The position numbers were made by a program, and so were the translations under genes. A stretch of DNA of 5,228 nucleotides, taken from positions 1-5,228 of the forward strand of contig JAKONS010000406.1 of assembly GCA_022701845.1 (NCBI GenBank), given 5' to 3'. The notes under the pieces were generated by a model. The model saw only the letters and a list, made by a program, of their open reading frames with translations. It searched no databases and was not told the origin of the DNA. Positions 1 to 5,228 of the stretch are shown here, one piece after another; position 1 is the stretch's first letter; every line of letters starts with the position of its first letter. This DNA is from Burkholderiaceae bacterium. GTDB taxonomy: Bacteria > Pseudomonadota > Gammaproteobacteria > Burkholderiales > Burkholderiaceae.

Positions 1-3000
1 CCGCCGGCGCTGGCGAATCGGTTGGCGCCGCTTTGCACGGCGGCTTCGCTGCTGGTGAGGGCGCCGCCTCGGAGGTTCGTCGCGCCGCCGACGTGGATCT
101 GGAAGCCGCCGTCGCCGGCTTTCAGGCCGCTTTGCTCGGTGACGCTGGCGTAGTCGGCATGGACTTTGGCGCTGCTGGCGCTGGCGCTGCCGCTGGCGCC
201 GATTCCGAGGGTGACGCTGCCGCCCAGGCTCTGGTTCTTGCTGGCGTAGCGGCTGGTGTCCTGCAGGCTTTCGATCTTGAGGTCGCCGCCGACCTGGGCG
301 CTGATCTTCGGCGCCGCGACGCTGGCGCCGCGCAGGGTGGTGTCGCCTCCGCTTTGCAGGCCGACGCGCCGGCCGGCGTCGATGCGGGTGTTGCTCCAGG
401 TGGTGTCGGTTCCGTCGGCTTTGCCGCGGGCGCCGCTGGCGCTGGCGGTGATGCCGAAAGCGGCGCCGTTGGGGCCGAAGGTGATGGCGACGCCGGCGGC
501 GGCGGAGTTGCTGGCGCTGCGGGTGTGCTGCTCGCTGTTGTTGCGCGCTGCGCGCAGGGCGATGTCGCCTTCGGCCTTCAGGTCGACGTCCTGGCCGGCC
601 ATGACGCGGGTGCCTTGCAGGGTGATGCCGCTGTCGCGGCCGGCGCCGCTCGCGTCGATGCGGAGGTTGCCGCCGGCCTGCAGGGTGCTGTCTCGGGCGG
701 TGTTGCTGTGCTGGGTGGTGGTGGTGGTGCTGTGGCTGCTGCCTGCGGTGATGCTGATGCCGATGTGGGCGGCTTCGCCCACGCCCTTGCCTGCATCCAT
801 CGCGGCGCTGGCGGACTGCATGGCACCGGCGGCGCTGTGCAGGCTCAGGGCGGTGCTGGCGGCGCCGAGGGCGGCCATGCGGCCGTCGCGGGTGGCGCCG
901 GTGGCTTCGGCGGTACCGATCGCGCTCTGCAGGGCGCTGATCACCGGTGCGGTGACGGCCACGGTGAGGCCACTCTGGCGGAATTTCTGCTCGGTGCGGC
1001 TGTCGGCGCTGTCGCGGGATTCGGTGATGGCCACCGTCCGCGCGACGATGGCGATGTCGCCTGCCGGGGCGATGACGTCGCTGCCGGTCTGGCGGTAGGC
1101 GTTGCCCGCGCCGAGGGTGACGTTGCCGCCGATGCTGCCGACGGTGCTGGCGGCGGAGGTGGTGCCGCTGCCTTGCTGGGCGGCTTCCTGCACACGGCTG
1201 CCGACCATGAAGCCGATGCCGCCGCTGCCCATGAGGCCGCTCTTGCTTTGCGCACGGCTGCTGTCGCTGCGGGTGGTTTCGGTCGCGGCGGCGATGTTCA
1301 GGTCGTGGCCGGCGAGCAGCGTGAGGTTGCCGTCGGCGACGACGCTGGAGCCGGTGACGCCGAGGTCGCGGCCGGCGCTGGCGATGACGGTGGCGCCGCC
1401 CAGGCTGCTGCCCTGGACGCCGGCGGTGGTCCGCTCATGGCTGCTCTGGCCGGTGGTGGTGCTCAGCAGGCCGCGACTGCGGTTGTAGTCGGCACCGCTT
1501 TCGGCGCTGCGGGTGGCGGCGGTGCCGATGGCGAGGTCGCGGGTGGCGGCAAGGGCCAGGGTGCCGGTGCCCGCGTTGAGGCTGGAGCCTTGGACCGCGA
1601 TGTCGCCCTGGCCGTCGGCCGGCTTGCCGTTAGCGGTGACGGCGAGTTCGCGCCCGGCAGTCAGGCGGCTGCCGACGGCGGTGGTGCGGGTTTCGCTGGC
1701 GCTGTGGAAGTCGTGCCTGCCGACGCCGGTGGCCGCGAAGCTCTCGCTGGCGGTGGCGGCGCCTACCGTGACGTCGGCGCCCGAGATCTCCAGGTTGCGC
1801 CCGGCGGCGACGGTGCTGCCGAGTACGGTGGCGTCGGCGCCCGCGCTCAGGCGGAGGTTGCCGCTCGCCCCCAGGCTGGAGCCGAGCGGGGTGCTGCGGG
1901 ATTCGGCCGTCCGGGTCCGCTGGCCGTTGACGGTGCGGCCGTGGGGGTCGCCGATCTCCAGGCTATAGCGCTCGTCGACGGCCGCGACGACGAGGTCGCG
2001 GCCGGCGCTGGCCTGCAGGTCGCCTGCGGTGGCAGCAACGGTGGCTCCGTGGGACAGCAGGTCTCTCGCGGCCTGCAGGCTGACGCTGCCGCCCTGCACG
2101 GTGGCGATGCGGTCCGCATTGGTGCGGCTGCTGGTGCTGGTGGCCGTGGTGGCGGTGTGGGTCTGCGTCGTGGTCCGCAGGATGAGGTCGCGGCCCGCGG
2201 CCAGCATGACGTTACTGCCGGCGCCGATGCCCACGATCTGGCCGCCGAGGTTGGCGAGGTCGGTGCGGGCCTGCGCGGTGACGGTGCCGGCCGTGAGGGT
2301 GCCGCTGTTGGTGAGGTTGTCCGCGCGGAGGGCCAGCGTGCCGTCGTCCGCGGCGGCGTTGGTGCCGTGGGCCCGGAGGGTTCCACTGTTGACGAGGTCG
2401 CCCGGCGTGGTGAGGGTGATGTCGCGCGCGGCGATCAGGCTGCCGGTGGGGCCGAGGTCGCCCGCCTGGGGTTGCCGCAGGTAGACGCGCGGGACGAGCG
2501 CGGTGGTGGTGCTGCCGTCGGCCAGGGTGACGCTCTGGTTTTCGAGCCAGACGATGTCGGTGGTGAGCTGCGCCATCTGCTCCGCCGACAGCGTGGTGCC
2601 GGGGGTGAGGTGGTACTGCTGCGCGAAGGCCACGCCCGAGGCCATGAGGGCGGTGTATTCGGATTGGGTATCGGCATACCCCGAGAGGAAGCGCCGCCCG
2701 GTCAGCGCCATGATCTGGTCGTCGAGGAGGCGCTGCTCGCCGAAGCCGTCGGTGTAGCGCTTGAGGCTGCGCTCGGGATCGAGCTTGAGCTGGGTGAGGA
2801 AATAGTCCGAACTGAGGAAGTTCTGGTAGTTGGTGAAGGCCGGGTCGGTTTCCACGAGGTAGTGCACGCCGGCATGCGCGGGAATGCGGAAGAGCTGGCT
2901 GGCGGGCAGCGCGAGCGCGACTGCGCTGCGCACCGTGGTGTAGCCAGCTGCCTTGACGGCGCCCGGGGCCGCGGCGCTGCGGCCGTCGATGGTCTCGGGT

Positions 3001-5228
3001 GCGGTGGGAAGGGCACCGCCGACCAGGGCGGGCGGGCCACGGGCGGTGATGGTGTAGCGCACCGGCAGGGCGGCCGCAGCGGTGGCGAACTGCGCCTGCA
3101 CGGTATCGATGGCCGTCGCCTGGTGGGTGCGCGCGGAGGCGGCGATGACGCTGCCGGACAGCGGCGCATCGGTCGCGGCGGCACTACCGCCGACGTGTGC
3201 GCCGTCGGCGGCATCGACACGGGCGGCGGTGGCTTCGGCCGCGGCGACCTCGGAGGTACGGCGCACCGCGAGCAAGCCGGCAGCGGCGGGCGTTCCGGCA
3301 GCGCCAGCCTGTACGGCTGCGCCCGGGGCGTCGGTGCCGGGCACGGCGACGATGCGACCGCCGGCGAGGGCGGTGCTGCCGGCAGCAGGAGGGGCTGCGG
3401 CGCCGGACGGCGCGGCCGCGTCGCTGCGGACGACGACGGTGGCGTTCATCCGGGGCATGACCGCCGCTTGGCCGGCAAGCGGAGCCGGGTTGTCCCCGGG
3501 GGCGCTGGCGGTGCCGGTGCCCAGGTTGGGCAGGACGATCGGCGCGGTGCGCACCTCCGGTGCGGCGACGAAGGCGCTCGGGGCATCAAGCCGAATACAG
3601 TGCTTTGTGCCGAAGGCGCCGCACGATTCCACGTGCCGGTACCGGGACGTACCGGAATCGACGGTCCGCGTCTCGCCCTGGGTGGCGATATTGTTCAGGC
3701 CGTCATCGGCGACGACGGCGCCGTGGGCCACGACGATGCTGTCCTGGTTGATGCCGCCTCCGGAGAAACGCACATCGCCGCCCGCGCGGATCTGGCCGGG
3801 TGCGCCCCCGGTGGCCGTGGTGGTCGTGGTTTCGCGCGTGGTGACGGTCTGGATCAGGAAGTCTTCGTAGGAGCGTCCCTTCAGGCTGGTGTTGAAGGCC
3901 GAGATCTCGGCATTGAGCGCCTTGCTGGCCGTCTCGCGCCGCTTGCTCCGGGTGCTTTCGTAAGTATCCAGGTCCGACCAGTAGGCGCCGCAGGCGCCGA
4001 CCGTATCGCGCGTGGAAGGACTGCTGCTGTCCCCCCCGGAGCCGCCCAGCATGCAGCCGTTGGGCTGGTTGGCGGGCAGCGTCGGTTGCACCAAGCCGCT
4101 GTAATCGGGGCGCGCTACGCCGAAGAGTCCCCAGATGGCGTCGTCGTCGGCATAGGTGTAGCGGCCGGTGGGAGTACAGCCGTCCGTGGTGCACGCCTGC
4201 TCCTGCGCATCGAGCGCACGTTTGTTCGAACCGAATGTGGCGAAGGGATAGCGCGCACTGGGGAGGATGATGACCTCGCCCGCCTCGACGGTTTCGTTGC
4301 GGGGCACCCGGAGCGTGGTGCCCGCCGGAACGATGTATTCGGCGCTATGCGGCGCGGTGGTTCTGGAGGTGCCCAGCACCAGCCCGGTCATGAGGTTGTC
4401 GGTGCGGCCGGCGACGGACACGTCGCGGCTGGCGCTGACCAGACTGCCTTCGTTGCGCAGACCGCCACCGATGGAGAGGCTGCCCAGGGAGACGATCTGC
4501 GCGCCGCCGGTATTGCGGACATCCGCGCCGACACCGATATCGCCAGCGCGCGCGGCGACTACTGCGGTGCCGCGGTTGTCCAGGCGCAGGGCGCGCAGCG
4601 CGATCTCGTCGCCGTAGAGGCGGCCGGTGTTGTCGATGGTGCCGCTGGCACCGATGCTCAGGCGACCAGCCGAGGCATTGATGAGCCCCGCGTTGGTGAC
4701 ATCGCCGGTGACTTCGATGCTGGTGGTGCGTGCGGTGATCGTGGCACCGGCCTGGTTGTCGAGGCTTCGGGCACTGAGCAGCAGGCGGTCCTCGGCGCTG
4801 ATCGTGCCCTGGTTGGTGTAGCGCCCGGTGGTGGCGATGTCGAGGCTGCCACGGGCGGCGATGGTGCCGGTATTGGTGTAGTCGCCCTGGGTATGCAGGG
4901 CCAGCGTGCCGTTGCTGGCGAGGATGCCGTCGGCGCTGAAATTCGGCACCTCGAGCATGAGGTAGTCCGTGGCATCGATGCGACCGCCGGTGTTGGTCAG
5001 CGACGGGGTACGCACGGTGACACGCTTCGCGCCGATCTGGCCGTCGCTGTTGTCGACGCCACGGGCGGCAACGATCTCCATGCGGCCCAGGCCCACGATG
5101 GCGCCGCTGCGGTTATCGAGCGAGGTTGCACCAATGGCGAGATCGCCGCCGGCGAGCAGGCCGTGGCGTCCGCTGCCGTCGCGGGTGCCGTGGTTGTCTA
5201 TATCGACGGCGCTGATCCGGAGGTTGCC
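1..5228 (-). CDS. FhaB/CdiA-like filamentous hemagglutinin exoprotein, internal fragment
   Basis: One minus-strand frame (first codon at 5228-5226, last complete codon at 5-3) is open for 1742 codons, with both gene ends outside the window. Domain order is FHA-1 repeats (residues 1-294), a non-repetitive Cys-bearing region (295-460), a PGQIRAGGD segment (461-523), an Ala/Pro-rich linker (524-778), a YLVETDP block (779-917), a few more FHA-1-like repeats (918-1005) and FHA-2 repeats (1006-1742). This is the order in large TpsA adhesins and CDI toxins, which cross the outer membrane through a TpsB pore and form a beta-helical filament on the cell surface. The role would be adhesion, biofilm formation or contact-dependent toxin delivery; the deciding C-terminal effector is not in the window. 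No frameshift or stop interrupts the fragment, so the gene looks intact here. I cannot choose between fhaB and cdiA, so no symbol is given. The family call is firm; the exact function is not. Confidence 0.95.
3..293 (-). other. C-terminal conserved segment of FHA-2 (QDTS...DYASVTEQSG)
   Basis: Fragment residues 1646-1742. It reads VGGDLKIESLQDTSRYASKN, QSLGGSVTLGIGASGSASAS, then HADYASVTEQSGLKAGDGGF, QIHVGGATNLRGGAL and TSSEAAVQSGANRF. The DLxIESLQDTSxYxSKxQSxGGS and DYASVTEQSGxxAGDGGFxxxVxGxTxLxG signatures are very characteristic and in family members lie near the end of FHA-2. The pretoxin (often VENN-containing) and variable C-terminal effector normally follow within a few hundred to about a thousand residues. 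The window is cut 97 residues into this segment. Confidence 0.85.
639..971 (-). other. Conserved helix-containing insertion in FHA-2
   Basis: Fragment residues 1420-1530. It begins GLTVAVTAPVISALQSAIGT, passes through an Ala-rich, probably helical stretch (RMAALGAASTALSLHSA, then MQSASAAMDAGKGVG), returns to strand with IGISITAGSSHS, has five Thr in a row (714-728), and ends STLQAGGNLRIDASGAG. I recognise the order GLxVxVxxPxL, an Ala-rich helix with R-M-x-A-L, V/I-S-I-T-x-G-x-S-x-S and STxxAGGNxxIxAxGAG as conserved in large FhaB/CdiA proteins. It makes this the longest FHA-2 unit in the window. Its function is not known to me; the Ala-rich helix would protrude from the beta-helix. Confidence 0.75.
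1194..1247 (-). other. Gly-rich signature SKSGLMGSGGIGFMVGSR of an FHA-2 unit
   Basis: Fragment residues 1328-1345. A basic/Ser lead, SGL, a Gly/Ser run, GIGF and then VGSR form the typical signature of a hemagglutinin repeat unit (commonly K-x-SGx-GSGGIGFTIG in this family). It is followed by a Gln/Thr/Ser loop and the strand SIGGNVTLGAGN. It serves here as a strong family marker. Confidence 0.75.
2214..2477 (-). repeat. Short second run of FHA-1-like repeats
   Basis: Fragment residues 918-1005. After LVPRVYL the chain returns to about four beta-helix units: GSLIAARDITLTTPGDLVN, SGTLRAHGT, LALRADNLTNSGTLTAG and ARTDLANLGGQIVGIGAGS. The L-x-N-x-G pattern matches the main FHA-1 run at the right of the window but is interrupted by an Ala/Asp loop (NAAADDG). 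Such a short transition between the YLVETDP block and the FHA-2 repeats is usual in the family. No cysteines are present. Confidence 0.75.
2478..2894 (-). other. Conserved YLVETDP block preceding the second repeat domain
   Basis: Fragment residues 779-917. It opens LFRIPAHAGVHYLVETDP, continues FTNYQNFLSSDYFLTQLKLD, then SLKRYTDGFGEQRLLDDQI, LTGRRFLSGY, YTALMASGVAFAQQYHL, LSAEQMAQLTTDIVWLENQS and LPxG-like VTLADGST, ending LVPRVYL. This is one of the most conserved segments of large hemagglutinin/CDI exoproteins. In sequences I recall, the signature is YLVETDPRFxxYxxWLSSDYM, followed by DGFxEQ, LTGRRFL and MAQLTxDIVWL. It is predicted mostly helical and unlike the beta-helix around it. It marks the junction between the secreted half and the half retained in the periplasm in the CdiA model, though its exact biochemical role is not known to me. 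Confidence 0.85.
2895..3659 (-). other. Ala/Pro-rich low-complexity linker in the exoprotein
   Basis: Fragment residues 524-778, about 255 residues rich in Ala, Pro, Gly and Val (for example AAAPSGAAAPPAAGSTALAG and PGTDAPGAAVQAGAAGTPAA). FHA repeat patterns are absent. It begins with a Cys pair (SCGAFGTKHC, residues 536 and 544) and ends in VRSAVALALPASQ just before the YLVETDP block. In CdiA proteins a Tyr/Pro-enriched segment near here stays in the periplasm until a receptor is bound. This linker may do a similar job, but it is poorer in Tyr and much richer in Ala than that description, so the equivalence is tentative. Confidence 0.6.
3660..3848 (-). other. Conserved beta-helix segment (PGQIRAGGD) after the central region
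   Basis: Fragment residues 461-523. A Thr-rich stretch (TTRETTTTTATGG) leads into PGQIRAGGDVRFSGGGINQDS and then VVAHGAVVADDGLNNIATQGE. I recognise the pattern of a Thr-rich lead, PGQI, an AGG(N/D) turn, N-x-x-S and a final NN before a Gly as recurrent in FhaB/CdiA proteins at this place. It probably returns the chain to a beta-helical coil after the variable region. It has no cysteine and no catalytic residues. Recognition is from memory of the family, not from an alignment. Confidence 0.65.
3849..4346 (-). other. Non-repetitive central region, candidate receptor-binding domain
   Basis: Fragment residues 295-460, from SAEYIVPAGTTLRVP to YEDFLIQ. The beta-helix repeats stop and the composition changes: aromatic residues (RYTYADDDAIWGLFGV, GAYWSDLDTYE), acidic clusters, a charged likely helical stretch (STRSKRRETASKALNAEIS) and four cysteines at residues 346, 351, 392 and 413. 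In well-studied CdiA proteins the segment between FHA-1 and the Tyr/Pro-rich region contacts the outer-membrane receptor on the target cell and varies between strains. Position and composition suggest the same role here, but that is inference: I do not recognise this sequence as any named receptor class. A seven-base C run on the plus strand (4031-4037) encodes part of its Gly-rich loop, and the frame is maintained through it. Confidence 0.6.
4347..5228 (-). repeat. FHA-1 repeat region (Fil_haemagg type) within the exoprotein
   Basis: Fragment residues 1-294. About twelve tandem units of 18-21 residues can be aligned by eye, each opening with a hydrophobic residue, D/T and N, then G and a short strand: LDNRSGAIVG, VDNSDGQIGA, LTNTGGRIDA, YTNTGTIAAR, YTNQGTISAE, LDNQAGATIT, VTNAGLINAS, IDNTGRLYGD, LDNRGTAVVA, VRNTGGAQIV and LRNEGSLVSA. 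In FhaB and CdiA each such unit forms one turn of a right-handed beta-helix that makes the shaft of the extracellular filament. There is no cysteine here. The region runs off the right edge, so more units and the TPS secretion domain should lie beyond base 5228. The left boundary is set where the LDN/TN pattern stops, just before SAEYIVPAG. Confidence 0.9.

Larger units (their letters stand above)
3..2213 (-). repeat. FHA-2 repeat domain (hemagglutinin repeat, Fil_haemagg_2 type)
   Basis: Fragment residues 1006-1742, continuing past the left edge. The core pattern is L-x-A-G-R-D-L followed by GSxVxAGxNL: AAGRDLIL, AARDLLS, AGRDLVV, ATRDLAI, AGRDLGV, AGHDLNI and AGQDVDL. Core coils alternate with Ser/Thr/Arg-rich extruded loops, giving about eight larger units whose loops begin near bases 2177, 1979, 1765, 1529, 1292, 1050, 559 and 275. 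In the CdiA model this domain stays periplasmic until receptor contact and then helps carry the toxin through the target outer membrane; in FhaB it is part of the mature or prodomain region. There is no cysteine in over 730 residues. Domain recognition is strong; individual unit limits are by eye. Confidence 0.88.

Noticed and set aside
714..728. Five GGT triplets on the plus strand as a microsatellite
   Set aside because: They simply encode five Thr (ACC) in an FHA-2 loop; a triplet repeat this short is not evidence of variability.
256..1098. Plus-strand open frame of 280 codons
   Set aside because: It lies fully opposite the continuous minus-strand hemagglutinin frame. Its translation is biased Ala/Arg/Pro/Leu with no recognisable domain, as expected opposite GC-rich repetitive coding DNA with few stop codons.
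1847..2386. Minus-strand open frame of 179 codons in another phase
   Set aside because: It is an out-of-phase shadow: its product is Pro/Ala/Thr/Arg low complexity, while the true phase gives clean FHA-2 repeats through the same bases.
3624..3660. Imperfect inverted repeat (7-base arms CGATTCC / GGAATCG around a CCGGTACCGG palindrome) as a possible terminator or regulatory hairpin
   Set aside because: It lies inside the continuous coding frame, has no T-tract, and short palindromes are expected by chance in such GC-rich sequence.
3082..3870. Plus-strand open frame of 262 codons
   Set aside because: It is antisense to the Ala/Pro linker and the PGQI segment. The low-complexity composition explains its openness, and the minus frame gives family motifs on both sides.
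4031..4037. Possible frameshift at the C run
   Set aside because: With the seven bases as given, the minus frame continues GGSGGDSSSPST without a break and stays in the same phase on both sides.
3703..4194. Minus-strand open frame of 163 codons starting with an apparent GTG
   Set aside because: It reads one base out of phase with the true frame across the central region and gives an Arg/His/Gln-rich product. The true phase gives the coherent PGQIRAGGD and Cys-bearing sequence.
1..5228. CRISPR-like or mobile-element repeats
   Set aside because: The many similar GC-rich words are diverged coding repeats in one reading phase, with no constant spacers, no terminal inverted repeats and no transposase signature.

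Overview
The window is an internal piece of one very large gene on the minus strand. Read in one minus frame from base 5228 to base 3, it is open for 1742 codons with no stop. Neither the start nor the stop codon is inside the window. The translation is a TpsA-type secreted exoprotein of the filamentous hemagglutinin / contact-dependent inhibition family (FhaB/CdiA-like). These large beta-helical surface proteins leave the cell through an outer-membrane TpsB partner (FhaC/CdiB). Bases are very GC-rich and codons end mostly in G or C. This and the family fit a high-GC Gram-negative proteobacterium, perhaps Xanthomonadales or Burkholderiales; the genus cannot be fixed from this sequence.

Layout in protein order (fragment residue 1 = base 5228). 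Residues 1-294 are about a dozen tandem FHA-1 repeats of about 20 residues (LDN-x-G-x-I pattern). Residues 295-460 are a non-repetitive stretch with aromatic and acidic residues and four cysteines, the position where CdiA proteins carry the receptor-binding region. Residues 461-523 are a short conserved return to beta-helix (PGQIRAGGD). Residues 524-778 are an Ala/Pro-rich low-complexity linker with two more cysteines near its start. Residues 779-917 are the conserved YLVETDP block that usually precedes the second repeat domain. Residues 918-1005 are a few FHA-1-like repeats, and residues 1006-1742 are FHA-2 (hemagglutinin repeat) units running off the left edge.

The missing parts can be predicted from family architecture. 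The signal peptide, TPS secretion domain and probably a TpsB gene should lie beyond base 5228, to the right. The pretoxin and C-terminal effector, and an immunity gene if this is a CDI system, should lie beyond base 1, to the left; the last residues in the window match the segment that usually ends FHA-2. I found no other gene, RNA gene, promoter, terminator, mobile element or CRISPR array. The long open frames in other frames and on the plus strand are shadows of this GC-rich, repetitive gene. The least conventional parts are the cysteine-bearing central region and the Ala/Pro linker.
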